Below the pieces are notes generated by a model that saw nothing but the letters and a program-made list of their open reading frames with translations, was not told the origin of the DNA and ran no database searches. The translations under genes and the position numbers were made by a program. 64,000 nucleotides of DNA from Podospora pseudocomata (lineage: Eukaryota > Ascomycota > Sordariomycetes > Sordariales > Podosporaceae). Each line of letters opens with the position of its first letter. The stretch's first letter is position 1. Positions 11,349 through 22,191 of the stretch are shown piece by piece. Location: NCBI RefSeq assembly GCF_035222375.1, contig NW_026946366.1, forward strand, positions 1,178,001 through 1,242,000, read 5' to 3'.

Positions 11349-11826
11349 TTTGGCGGTTGGTTGGTGGTTTGGAAGTGGCTGTGTGGTTTTATTTCTTGAG
11401 AAGGTGGAGTTGGATGCTTGAGTGGCTGATGCTGATGAGAGAGAAGTCTGTCCAGAGCAAGGGGAGAGGCTGTTATTTATACTTCTCTGGTTTTCATTTC
11501 CATATTGCTTTTAGACCATTCTTCCCGTTTTCCACCCTACATGTACCTCATCTCTCTCTCAAAGTGAGCTCGGCGGTACACGGTGATGACTATGAGGCCT
11601 CGCATATTCTACCGATGAAGCCCCTGCCCCCAATCAAGGAACACTAGCTGGACGCATCTCACCCTGTTGGGACGGATGGCAAGGAATTACTACTGCAAGC
11701 CGGCTGTGTCTGTTGCATTCACTCAGATCCGCCTGTTAGCTTCGGGTGTTGTTCGATCTACCCCCCGCCCAGCACCCATCAGGCATGGTTGCATCTAACG
11801 GACCAGTCCCCAGATCAGCGTGCTTT

Positions 11827-11907
11827 ACCCCGGATTTCCTTCGAGGTGACGATCCTCCCCGCAAAGCTTCCCTAGCGTTTTGCGGGGAAACTAGAGCAAA
11901 CCGGGGT
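11827..11907. repeat. Nested inverted repeat
   Basis: The inner arms TCCCCGCAAA (11856-11865) and TTTGCGGGGA (11879-11888) are perfect 10-bp complements around a 13-bp loop. The outer arms ACCCCGG (11827-11833) and CCGGGGT (11901-11907) are also perfect. It lies about 480 bp upstream of the CFEM gene start. Function unknown. Confidence 0.6.
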
Positions 11908-13059
11908 CAGGTCTGCTTCCAACTGTTTGTAAGTGGTGCCGCGCATGAATGTCTGTTGAAAGGGTTACATCCGGGTCGGGGCAGTTGACGCTGAGCGAAT
12001 CAGGGGCTCGGACAGACACCGGGATAATACATTGAGAGGTCCATACGCGACAGCTCGTTTGTCAAAGGAAGACATGTCCGCCGAGGCATGCAACGGCGAA
12101 GCTTTCATTTGATCTGGCGATGTCTTCATGTGAATGCCGAGAGTAGTGGCAACCTTGGTAGGGTGCTACTCATGTGTTCTCACTTCTTTATGTGATTGTG
12201 ACTCGAGAAACTTTAACACGCAGACCAAGCCTCCGGGTGCTTCATCAGCCAACCTTTCGGCCATGAGAGAGCATCGTGGCGGGTTAATGACAGCCTGCTA
12301 TAACACATGCAATGCATGACTGTGGCTTGGCAAACGAGGAGAGAGATGGCGATGTAACAACCCCCGCAAACAAATGCAGTGCTTTTGGTATTACAGCAAG
12401 AGCTGGAGTCTATCCATCTACTAGGCAGGTTTATTGGGGGGCTATTGTAGCGGCTCTCCCTCTGTTATGTTCTCATCATGGACAAGGTCAGACATTGATA
12501 TCTTGATGACAAAATCACCTCGTCAAATTGCAACATTACCTATCCTTTCAACTAACCAAAAAGAAATATCTAGCTTTGAAGACAAAGCATTCCAAATAGC
12601 AGGAGAATTCTTATGAAGTAAGTCTCTTATTTGTTTTGTTGCGGTGTACATGATCTGATGTCTCATCACATGCTGACGGTGGTATTCCCGAGGGTTGTTT
12701 AGGTTCCAACGATAATGATGCCTATTTCTTAACTTGCCGGCTTCAGACTACCTTTTTAGACCACGAGAGGGTGTGCGATACGACCCTGTTCCTTGTTTTG
12801 ACAGATTTGTGCATTAGACCTTTGCAATGCTGGCATTGGAATGCAGAAGCAGACAGCAGTGTTCAGTCACAGATACTCCACAAGGTGTACGATGGTTCTC
12901 CATGTAAAGAATCACATCGAGACCTCTTTATCGCTTTGAAGTACTATATAAGTAACTTGTGGTTGCGTATACTCTGGGCTCTAGTGCAGGGAGAGGAGAA
13001 ACTCATGATCCCAGAACAGGGTTGTAAATGGTAGCGCAGTGCTTAAAGTAGGCTGGGCT

Positions 13060-13130
13060 GTAGAGGGTCATTTAACGCTCAAGGGCATAACGCTCTAACA
13101 GCTGCCTCCTATGGCGACTCTACTATGATA
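13060..13130 (+). pseudogene. Possible tiny ankyrin-repeat relic
   Basis: One frame reads FNAQGHNALTAASYGDS, which resembles the NAQGG..NALQAASYGG repeats of fungal NACHT-ankyrin proteins. No flanking repeats survive, so the match may be chance. Confidence 0.25.
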
Positions 13131-13589
13131 GTTGGAGCAGCTTGGGAGGCCACCACTGTTGTCCTATAATGTAGCCAGCGGTCTAGGCCCTCTTCTCATT
13201 GTCGATCTTCGCTCAGATAGTTCAGTTTGTCTTTCACAAGCAAGTACCTAGACTGTGAACCTCGGTCAGCATCTTTAGGCTCTCCATGTGTTCTGATCTC
13301 ATCAGCCTTCAAAAGGAGGGTACTTTACTCGGGCGTAGCGGTTGCTCTTCCACCAAACACGTGCCGTCAGTCCGATTGCCTACATTGGAAAACCTTGGTC
13401 ATCACATATGGACCTGCTTAGATAGGTATCTGAGTATCTATCCAACTAAGGAGACGATTATGATTTCGAACCCACTTCTACTTGCTACTAACTACCTTGC
13501 AGTTACCTTGCTAGGTGGCTCTCCGGATGACCCAAACATCATTGCTACAACACCTCCCCAGGTAAACTCGTCAACCCTACATTTCTGTG

Positions 13590-14734
13590 TCAGCACAACT
13601 TGTCACCAAATCTAACTCTTGGATCAGGTGAAAACTTACACCCCTCATAATCCTCATTAACACGCGGCGGCACGGTGCACTTGACCGCCTCCTCTGGAGT
13701 CTGCGTCTCCAAAACGTCACACACATCCATGGTACATCGGGCATCCATAGCACGCTGTAAAGCGTCATCTTTCCATCCGAACACGTAGTCACCATGCTGG
13801 GAGAAACCCTTTTCGTCTCCGGTGGACCAGACAAACGGCTGGGATCCGTCCTCCGGCCAGAGGTCTGGATCGCTGAAGAGGTCGGTCTGCAAGCAACAAG
13901 TCAGTAACTCAGAAAATGCCGCATTCCGGATCGAACACATACCCTCCACCTAACCTCATACATAACCTGAGGAATCACCACCGGATGTGTGTCAGGACAA
14001 TTGCCAGTCGGACCAACATCGTACGCCCCAGCACCCTTTGCATAAGCAACATGGCTCATATGATCCGGGCTATCGAGATTGACACCATCCCAGCATGTTG
14101 GGAAAGTAATCACCGATCGGATCCCTCCCACACAGGGCTTGCTGGGAAGCTTCTCCGTATCTGGCGACGCGCAGTTGAGATTTCTGTTGTCCCCCGACTC
14201 GGGCATACACCTATGGCAAACCTTGACCGGCGCCGGCCCTGCGTCTGGACCCTCCTTCTTGGCGGCATCGCCCACTAGCATTCTGAAGCCGGGCTTGAAA
14301 GCCTTGACCGTGCCCGGAGTGGTGATGGTAGTTGACGGGATATAGTAGACTGTAATACCGCCATTGCCACGGAGCCCTTCTTCTTGGTGTTGTGGCACGC
14401 GTTTGTAGGTGCCGTTTCGGGCACGGAAGAACAGCACTGCAGTCCAGTAGTTGGAGAGATCCTCGGTGAAGGTGCAGCTTGTGCAGGTTGAATTCGAGAC
14501 CAGATCGTGGTTAGGGTGGGTCATATCTGGGCGGAAGGAGTTGCCACCAACAATTTGGTGGAGATGGGGGGAAGGGACAGAGCCGGGGTTGACAAGGGGG
14601 TCGATTCGGTCGACGACGAGCTGGGAGCAGGCGAAGCGCATCATGGGGGGGATGACGATACCGGGGGGCTGGGCGGAGGCGAGGTGACCCGTTAGGGTCG
14701 CGCCCAGGGTCAGGGCGGTTGCTCTAAGAAGCAT
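13590..14734 (-). CDS. Secreted DUF1996 protein
   Basis: Two exons (14734-13943 and 13886-13590) around a 56-bp GTATGT..GCAG intron encode 362 residues. A signal peptide (to about residue 21, ..HLASA) precedes a DUF1996 domain. It shows the hallmark segments MMRFACSQLVVDRIDPLVNP, PSPHLHQIVGGNSF, FPTCWDGVNLDSPDHMSHVAY, and DGSQPFVWSTGD followed by HGDYVFGWK. DUF1996 proteins are common secreted fungal proteins of unknown function, often linked to WSC domains, which are absent here. The 3' end has an alternative: a GTAAGT..ACACAG intron could be spliced near 13639 and would end the protein earlier. The gene lies convergent to nothing nearby and has its own upstream region. Confidence 0.85.
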
Positions 14735-15370
14735 CTTTGTCGATGAAGAAGTGATGTAAACAAAACCGAGTCGTGAAAGAGGGTGGAAAGTCTAAAGTTC
14801 GAACCACTTCGCCCTCTCAGACGTGTCGGAGAATGCGGGTGCATGTGGGCTTTATTGACGAGGACATGTTTTGCCCCCTCATGCTGCCAATATCTTTCGC
14901 ACATGGCCAAGGCCTATTGCTGATAAGGCACTGTAATCCTGATCAGCGTTGTTACTTTGTTTGTAGATTAAGTGTATTTAGGCGGCGACGTCGGCAGTTC
15001 AATTGATGACCAAACGGAAAGGTCTATGTCTGACCAACATCGGGTAGGAAGAAGAAAACCCACGTCGCACAAGCATGCGCAACGCCCGGCTGGCCTCCGC
15101 GGCGTCCCGCTGCAGGAAATACTTTATCCTGAAGCGTGGGTTAATTTGTGTATTGGAGGTGGACCACGTGTGAGGGGCCGATGTGTCTTCCTGCTCTTCT
15201 TCTCGAAGCTCATTCCCGGAATGAAAAAACAGGCATGCAGATAGGCATCCCTGGGAGACTTTTGTTAGGTCCGGAATCGATGCATTGCTTTCCCACCATA
15301 CTCTTAAAGTGCAAAATATCGGTCCTAATACTTGCGAGCAATATAACAGTAATCTCCATGACCTTCTTTC
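14735..15370. other. Intergenic, promoter side of the DUF1996 gene
   Basis: No gene recognised. It presumably contains promoter elements of the minus-strand DUF1996 gene. Confidence 0.5.
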
Positions 15371-15489
15371 ACATACGACCATACGCAGTTGAAAATACGG
15401 GATCCCGTCCGCTCTCCCCTAGTCAAACAACTGACGGCCAGACTAGTACTCAGGTGGGTGACCACTGGGGAATCCCTGGTGTTGTATGT
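15371..15489 (+). rRNA. 5S ribosomal RNA
   Basis: About 119 nt with the Neurospora-type ends: it starts ACATACGACCA and ends GTTGTATGT, which pair as the terminal helix. The internal segment GGGATCCCGTCCGCTC and the internal promoter box GGTGGGTGACC are present, followed by GAATCCCTGGTGTTG. A run of five T (15489-15493) serves as RNA polymerase III terminator. Dispersed single 5S genes are normal in Sordariomycetes. The middle part differs from the usual Neurospora consensus, so it may be a variant type or a relic. Confidence 0.8.
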
Positions 15490-15493
15490 TTTT
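15489..15493 (+). terminator. Pol III T-run terminator of the 5S gene
   Basis: Five consecutive T residues directly at the end of the 5S terminal helix. Confidence 0.7.
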
Positions 15494-15923
15494 AACTCCT
15501 GCTCCGCTGGAGATCCACATGCTGAATTGCCTATGGCAACTGTTTACTTTGCCCCTGAATCATCTTGGTGTGGACTGTGCGGCTAAGTCCTTCGCCCCAT
15601 ATCCTAAGTAGCTGGTGGCAGCAGTTGTCAATCCTTCCATACCTAGCCAAGAAGATACGCTGAACATGTCCTGTTTCGTGGACTAACAGGGCATCCCACA
15701 CCACCAACAAGCCTTACGTCAGGAACCAAAGGCGCTCTTTCTCTTTTGGCTCAATCTGGGCCAACAAACTGGCATAGTTCAGGTTCAGTGAAAGCTTACC
15801 CCGCCAACAACATTCCAAGCAATTCAGGTTCGCAGGGCGGAAAGATATCAGCGCTTACTCGATATATCGACGGAGATGCTGGTATATTGCACTCCCAGTA
15901 TCAAGATTGAAGTTACTCGATCC
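15494..15923. other. Intergenic, no gene seen
   Basis: Only short random frames between the 5S gene and the kinase-family pseudogene. Confidence 0.5.
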
Positions 15924-16845
15924 ATGATGGGGCAGACTCCCCCTGACACTATTCCTCTCCCGATGGCTCAGGGTAACTCTGAAGTCGACGAAAAAGCCCT
16001 CAGAGGTTTGTTCGCAACGACAATATGCTCGCAGCATTTGTTAATACTGATCTCAATGCAGCACACCCAATTCCCAGATCGGCCCTTGTGGAATCTCAGC
16101 AGTTCGGCAAGTCTCTTTGGGGGAAAACAGGCAAACTGACTGTGAAGCTCCCTGATGCGACATTAGAGGACTACTTCCTCAAGGTAATTCTCTGTCCTGG
16201 CCGTGGGCCTTTCTTCTGATAATTGAACTAATTGCCGTGAAATCTACGTTTAGGTGGTACCAAACCTTGACTCTATCGGAAAACAGATGTGTCACGGGGA
16301 GTCGGGAGAGGCTTTCATTTTTGATGCATGCTCATTTCACCGACACAATGAGCACGATACGGGCAACTGGCGAGCCCCTCGGCATAATCTGAGTGGTAAA
16401 GCGCACATTGAGAATTACGAGCTCCACTTTCCAGTTTCGGAGCCAGGTAGGTGCCATCTAACATGGTGATCATCCTGTGCTAACTTCTATTGTTTAGTCG
16501 AGGATTGGGATGCTCGAAACCAACTGTATTCACTGCCGTACAACCTAGGCAATGCCATCTATGTTTCTGGATCAAGTCAGTGACAAGTGTGAGTGTCTGG
16601 AACTTTCCCGTCGTTTTTATGATTATGTTGCCTTGCTATTAATTTGCAGCGTCTATGAGGATATGAGAACTCACTGTACTCTAATTTGTCCTGACGTTTT
16701 GCGTGAAGAGATACAACTTGGGCGGGATCCCGGGGATACTGAGGGTGGCTTGGTTTCATCTGAGACTAGGTTGGCCTGTAGCAATATGAGCTCCGAAGAG
16801 ATGGAGATAGCAGGGAAGGACCGTTTAGAGGCGGCAGAAAATTAG
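15924..16845 (+). pseudogene. Fructosamine-kinase/aminoglycoside-phosphotransferase family gene with its catalytic core deleted
   Basis: Five exons (15924-16005, 16062-16183, 16254-16446, 16498-16579, 16650-16845) join in frame into 224 residues. The start resembles the N-lobe of fungal fructosamine-kinase-like proteins (GKSLWGKTGKLTVKLPDATL, then DYFLKVV). The end matches the family's C-lobe (FIFDACSFHRHNEHDTGNWR, then VSEPVEDWDARNQLYSLPYN and the DMRTHCTLICPDVLREE tail). Between them, at about residue 83 (HGES|GEAFIF), some 150-200 residues are missing, including the HGDxW..N catalytic loop. The protein cannot be an active kinase. The deletion keeps the frame and all introns, so transcription is possible. 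The last intron uses a weak GTGACA donor. Confidence 0.65.
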
Positions 16846-17039
16846 CAGGACAAATAAGCACGGAAACGCACGACAAAGTCTTTGATCGTCAACAGCAGAT
16901 AAATAGTTATGCTCGATTGGAAGGCCGTACAGAGAGCTGTGCATTATGCTTTCTGCAAGGCAGGTGCATGGTGCTGCTGTTGGGCCCGTCCTGCGGGGCA
17001 ACACCTGCTGGCTCGGTCGCTTCTGCTGTTTTAAAGCAA

Positions 17040-19303
17040 TCACCAAGTCCTTGGTTCCAAACGCTCTTGCTTTGGTGTCCCCAGCCAAAGAGCAGGTCTA
17101 CCTGCTGAATCCTCGATGTCACCATGTCTGCTCCTTTCGAGTCGCACTGACACTTTCTTCGCCTTTTGCTCCAACTTGTCCACGCCATCCCCGATACCTC
17201 CGATATCCTGTCGCGTCTCGTCATCCAGTGCGCAAAGCGTCGCCAGACTTGAGCTCTTGATCACCTGCACACGCGACATGTACGTCGCTGCGACAGTCAG
17301 AACGAGAAACAAGGTTGTCAATACCAGTTGCGTAGTAAGCATGCCCATCCACTCCCATCGAATTCTGACAAACGCCTGAGGGGCGTATACACTGCCCTGG
17401 ACAACGCTTTCAGGCCTGGACAGCCGAGTCGTACCCGCTCTCACACTGCGTATTTTGTTAGCGAATATCGAACATAGTTATGGGCAGATAACGTTACTCA
17501 CAGGTTTGTCATCGAGCGCGCCGCATTGTGCATCACAGTCTGGATATCGGCAAGTCGCTTTTCGGGAGGAGGTAACTCGGTCGTCAAGAAGTCTCCCAGC
17601 AGAGAAAACGCAAATGCCTTAGCTGACCCTCCACCGTTCGAAGCAACCACCCCTCGAGTTCTATCCAGCAGCAACGAGTCTAGCATTGTCGACGCTAGTA
17701 ACATGGACGCCGTTAATGAAGTCCAAACGTTTATCGTAAAGTCGACAGAATCCTCCGCATTCGGTGGTCTTTCCAAGGTGAATTCGGCCCCCCCATAAGT
17801 GTCGTTACACTGGCCCGTGGAATAGCAAGGATAGAACTTGGGGTCCCATGCCACATTCAGTGTGTTGTTTAGTTCACTGGTGACCTGCGATAAGGTCGAG
17901 ACTTCTCTTGTCACAGACTGACCCTGGGTGACTTCTGTCTCATATGTTTTGGTACACCACCAGAACGCCAATTCCAAGTACTTGACCTTTGACATCATCT
18001 CAGCCAATGCGTCAGCGTCAGAGGAAGTGCTAACCATCTCTTCTGTATAAGCAATGAAACTGTCGCTGACGATCAAATCAGTTATCGATTGGTTGAATGC
18101 CCCGGTGGGCTCGTCCAACAATCCAATAATGACGGGAAACACCTTGTCGATGGCGGTGTAAAAGTTCCCGTAACCGGCTGAGCCCGCTGTGATGTTGCTG
18201 GTCTGAAGAAGGAGTTGAAGACGCTTTTCAGTTGTCTTTCTGAGACGGTCGTGGAGCGCAGGGTTGTTGACTGTTGACAGGTTTGCCACACCACCACAAA
18301 CGGCAAGACTTCCGTAGGCTGGCCAGATGCAGTCACCGGATGAGCAATTAGCTCTCAGTTCTGTCACTCTCTCGGTGGAAGGGGTAAAGAACCCCTCGAA
18401 GATGGCTCGCTGCTCTCGCAGAGTGTCGTACGGTGCTACAAGGTTCACCTTCGTTAGCCCATGTTCACTTTTAGTTGCTACGGCTTGCTCTGAACTTACT
18501 AAGAGCCAACATGTTTCCATCATAGGTTGAAAACATGGTGGCTCTGTCCACGGCGGCGGTATCGTTGGCCTGAAGTGACAGGGCTTTCCGTACATCGTAC
18601 GTTATGGCTTGCTGGGTAAGTGTCGATGTGAAGAGACCGCTAAGCATAATCAAGGCACCAAATGAAGCAAGTATCCTGCATGTTCTCTGACATCAGCATG
18701 CAGTCTGAACGACTTTCATCACGGGGATGACTCACCCCTTGAATCCGACTAGCAGCCGCACGCCGCCGATTCCACCCCTTATCGCATCATCGAACACTTG
18801 GAAATCAAGTAGCGGTCGGTGTTTAGCTGGCCGACCGACAGGAGACAGAAACCAAATCCATTTGAGCTGTGCCAAACCCTCCGCGATGGGCACCAAAAAA
18901 GCCACTTTGGCTAGGGAAGTCAAGAAGGCTAGGATGGTGTTTAGAGTGACGCCCAGATACATCTCCTCGGAGGGTCGGTTGTCAGCACGCCACAAAAGAA
19001 CGAATATAGCTGCTCGAGCATTAGCTGATATGGAAGTCTTGACACAGATTCTGAGTCTCTTTACCTACCGATAAGACACAGCATTCCGCCCAGCTGGGCC
19101 AGTATTTCCGGTAACCATCTTCTCAACTGGATCGAAGAGATTACCTTCGTCCCTGGCTCCTCCCCATCACTGGTTCTCGTATAGCACTCTAACCTCACTC
19201 TGGTGCTGGTCTCCTGCTTCGAGAATTGGTGTTCCTGAGAAGGTTCTGCCGGAAATTCCAGCCAAGATGTTTGTCCACCTGAGAAGACGCTTGCGCTCGC
19301 CAT
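17040..19303 (-). CDS. DUF3176 multi-pass membrane protein
   Basis: Five exons (19303-19069, 19009-18736, 18675-18500, 18435-17502, 17445-17040) with introns of 59, 60, 64 and 56 bp encode 674 residues in one continuous frame. The N-terminus carries LRRWLPEILAQLGGMLCLIG, a first helix reaching into LLWRADNRP. A second helix follows (TLNTILAFLTSLAKVAFLVP) before the family segment QLKWIWF and then RPLLDFQVFDDAIRG. A third helix is ILASFGALIMLSGLF. Then comes a long cysteine-bearing extracytoplasmic part (CSSGDCIWPAYGSLAVC), and a last helix near the C-terminus (QLVLTTLFLVLTVAA) is followed by a charged cytoplasmic tail. DUF3176 proteins are numerous in filamentous ascomycetes and have no assigned function. 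The start is the first ATG of the open frame. Confidence 0.85.
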
Positions 19304-20716
19304 AATTGAGCGGTTCACGGATGACACTAAATTAAAGAAGGTTCAACATCAACATCCACCACATGCACCACATAACAATATGGGCCGTTCCTAATAAACG
19401 CATCATCATATACTACTATTGACTCGACCGTTGAAATATTGACGACCTTCTCCAGGCATACCACTAGGCTGCAGACTACCTATTTCCAGACCCTGTTGTG
19501 CTCTCAAATCGGTGCTTCGCCTCACAGGCAGACCTTGTGTGAGTAAACTCGCCAATCGCTACCGACCCTTCCGACGCACCAGCGACTCCTCCACAGACAT
19601 ACTTGGGCTCTTCCTAGCTACCTGTCCACTGACCGAAAATCTTTTCAGCCGTCCATACCTCTCAATCACTCAAGCTCAGCGACCCAGGACATGCCGTCTT
19701 GGCGATTGATAGACCTGCTTTGGATGCCTTCTCTTTCCCCCCGTAGCAACGATCGACGGCAAGGCACACCAGCCGAATCAAGGCGAGGACGAATGCTGAT
19801 TGGCAGAGTGCCCGAGTTTGGGTTCCGGCATGGCACTCACTTTATTCTGGCCGTCTTACTTGCATCTTGGAGGTGAGCATGCCAGACAGTCACTGACAGT
19901 AGGTGGCCATTCCTCCAATCCCACACCACCCTCTTGGCATTTGCTAACCACATGCGCGCTTTGAGGCTTTCCTCCACTCAGCTTACACAATCACCAATCT
20001 GACTTGCAGGCGGTTCACAAAATTCCCACGCGGTCTGAGCCGCTTGTTTCTAGCTTGCACATCCTTGCTCTTTTGACACTCCTTCAAGCAGCGAATCAAC
20101 ACCACGTTCGCTCCCATCTGCCTTTCCTGGGACCGCCATTGACGATCATCCAAAAATCAGACCTTCTTCTTGTGCCCCGCGTTCCCAGTTTCCCTCCCCA
20201 CATTCCCCGGGATCGGCTTCCGGTTCTGGAAGGTTGCATCGGAGCAAGTACCGCTGCTGAGCCCTTTTGCCCGGTAGTTTGACTACGTGACCGGAGATCT
20301 TGCTGGTGTAATGGCTCCTTGGCGGCTATTGGTGTAGTATGGTGGTGGAAAGAACCCGCCGAATCTGGGTTTAGGAGGGTTTCGCAAACTTGAAGAGTGG
20401 TATCGCCGAAACAGCGTGCCTGGATGATTGGGTGAAGCAATGATGCGGCGGCATCGGGGCGGTTTGCATGGCGGGTTGGACGACGATGTGGTGCCCCGAC
20501 AATTATTCCGATTTCTTTTACTCAGACGGAAGGGTCCGGGTGATGTCTTGAGTATAAAATACCTGGTACGGCCCCCTTACTTGGTGTCTTTTATTGTCTC
20601 AGCCAGTCGAGGGTTGGAGTCCGGAAACATAACAATCACTCTACATCAACCCACCCTCTCCGCTTCAGTTGCTCGTGTCGCCGCCGTTGTCTCTTCACTC
20701 TTGATAAATCGTCAAA
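19304..20716. other. Divergent promoter region
   Basis: 1.4 kb between the divergent DUF3176 and phospholipase genes. No gene seen. Pyrimidine-rich stretches occur throughout, and a TATA element is close to the phospholipase gene. Confidence 0.5.
20552..20560 (+). promoter_or_regulatory. TATA box of the phospholipase gene
   Basis: GTATAAAAT stands about 157 bp upstream of the phospholipase start codon, a usual distance for a fungal TATA element with a 100-nt leader. Confidence 0.5.
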
Positions 20717-21328
20717 ATGAAGGCCTTCACCCTGCTCGCCCTCGCGGGGTCAGCTCTCGCCCTCCCAGCCAGCACCGGCGTCCTCGAGCAGAGACAGTCC
20801 GCGGTCCAAGTCACCGACGAGCTCATGTACGGCATCAGCCTGCCCGCGTTCACCGCCCGCCGCAACGCCCGCAACCCCCCTACCCTGGACTGGACCTCTG
20901 ACGGCTGCACTTCCTCCCCTGACAACCCGCTCAACTTCCCCTTCGTCCCCGCCTGCCACAGACACGACTTTGGCTACCACAACTACCGCGCTCAGAACCG
21001 CTTCACGGAGAGCGGCAAGCTCAGGATTGACAATAACTTCAGGACTGAGTATGTTGAGCCCTTGCAGACTGAATTTGTAGGACATGTTGCTAATGAGTTC
21101 ATGTTTAGCTTGTACTACCAGTGCAGCACTGTGTCTCTGTCTGGCGTTTGCAGGGGTCTTGCGGATGTGTATTATGCTGCTGTGAGGGCTTTTGGTGGCG
21201 GTGATGCCACGCCGGGCAAGCGGGAGACTCATGATGAGCTGGTGAAGGAGTATGAGGAGAAGTTGGCGATTTACAACGCGCTGGTTGCTCAGGCGGAGGC
21301 GGATGGGTTGATTCCTGCTCAGGCTTAA
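20717..21328 (+). CDS. Secreted fungal phospholipase A2
   Basis: Two exons (20717-21048, 21109-21328) encode 183 residues. A signal peptide (MKAFTLLALAGSALA) and a propeptide ending in a Kex2-like QR site precede a prokaryotic/fungal-type (group XIV) phospholipase A2 domain. The catalytic motif is CHRHDFGYHNY (His-Asp dyad). Paired cysteines follow in LYYQC and GVCRGLADVYY. The enzyme hydrolyses the sn-2 ester of phospholipids outside the cell. The 60-bp intron (GTATGT donor, GCTAATG branch, TTTAG acceptor) is a multiple of three and has no stop, so unspliced RNA would add 20 residues inside the domain. The spliced form restores the family sequence RTDLYYQC, which decides the model. Confidence 0.88.
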   Translation: MKAFTLLALAGSALALPASTGVLEQRQSAVQVTDELMYGISLPAFTARRNARNPPTLDWTSDGCTSSPDNPLNFPFVPACHRHDFGYHNYRAQNRFTESGKLRIDNNFRTEYVEPLQTEFVGHVANEFMFSLYYQCSTVSLSGVCRGLADVYYAAVRAFGGGDATPGKRETHDELVKEYEEKLAIYNALVAQAEADGLIPAQA

Positions 21329-21834
21329 GCTGGCTGAGGGTGGTGGGTTATGTGCCCGGGGAGGAAATGTAGTTCAATGTGTATGATTTATGATTTTGGA
21401 TGAATGAAAAGGCCTGTCAGCATCATTTTGTGAATATCTGTTGTCCGTATATTCCAAAACCTTATAGCTACCTTACAGGTATGGTTTGTATTTTAGAAAG
21501 CCCAATTCAGGGAGTATGCAATAACCCAGTTTTAGCACAACAGATCTCCGGGAAACATCCCCTTTCAAGGCAAATAAAAAAAAAGCCGAAGTCAGACAAG
21601 AGTGATGTGCTCAATCTGAACATGCAGACAATCAATTCAAGGGAAATGTGATGCCGATTCGAGAAGAATTCTCTGCCAAATTCTGAGGTGAATTTCCTTA
21701 CGGTATCTCTACATCCACCCGTGAGAGAGCGGTGATCTGACCATTCCTTTGCATTGTGTCAGGCAGCCTGGCCTGCGGCACAGCAGAAGCTACATCACCC
21801 ACACCGCGCATTGGAGAAATATAAGATTGTAGCC
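21329..21834. other. Intergenic, no gene seen
   Basis: 3' flank of the phospholipase gene and of the opposing small-protein candidate. It includes an A-rich tract near 21575. Confidence 0.5.
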
Positions 21835-22191
21835 CTAAATGTCCGCCAAAAAAAACACCACCGCCCCCGCGATCACCACCCGGACTCCCAACCCCAGCCC
21901 CAAATCGCCAGAGCGAGCGAAAAAAAATGCTAGCCAGCCCAAAACGTCTTGCCAAAAAAGCGCCCACCTCGTCCAGCGCCGCCGGCGGTCTGCCCCCACC
22001 GTATACTTCCCCCCCCATATCATTCCTTGCTCTTGTCTAATCTTCAGTCAGCACAGTGCTATTATGAGTGGTAAGTCAAATTTGGATAAATCACGGTACA
22101 ATGTCAATTGGGGGTTTGGGACACCGGTGGAGATCACCGCACGCGCAGCGCACGAGGACAAGGTGGGCGCGGGGGAGTTCTGGGAGGCCAT
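21835..22191 (-). CDS. Candidate small hypothetical membrane protein
   Basis: Two exons (22191-22100, 22036-21835) joined across a 63-bp intron (donor GTACCG, acceptor ATTAG with a GTGCTGAC branch) give 97 residues in frame. The N-terminal third is polar (MASQNSPAPTLSS..). Then come a basic segment (GADRRRRWTRWALFWQDVLG) and hydrophobic stretches (WLAFFF; VRVVIAGAVVFFLADI). I recognise no family. The weak donor and the low-complexity G/T-rich second half make the model uncertain; it could also be an eroded gene. Confidence 0.35.

Larger units (their letters stand above)
11349..13589. other. Long gene-poor stretch
   Basis: About 2.2 kb without a convincing gene; only short unrelated frames occur. 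It contains the promoter of the CFEM gene at its left end, a nested inverted repeat (11827-11907) and a possible ankyrin remnant (13060-13130). Confidence 0.5.

Noticed and set aside
14773-15244. Short frames upstream of the 5S gene
   Set aside because: Both strands give similar-length frames without motifs.
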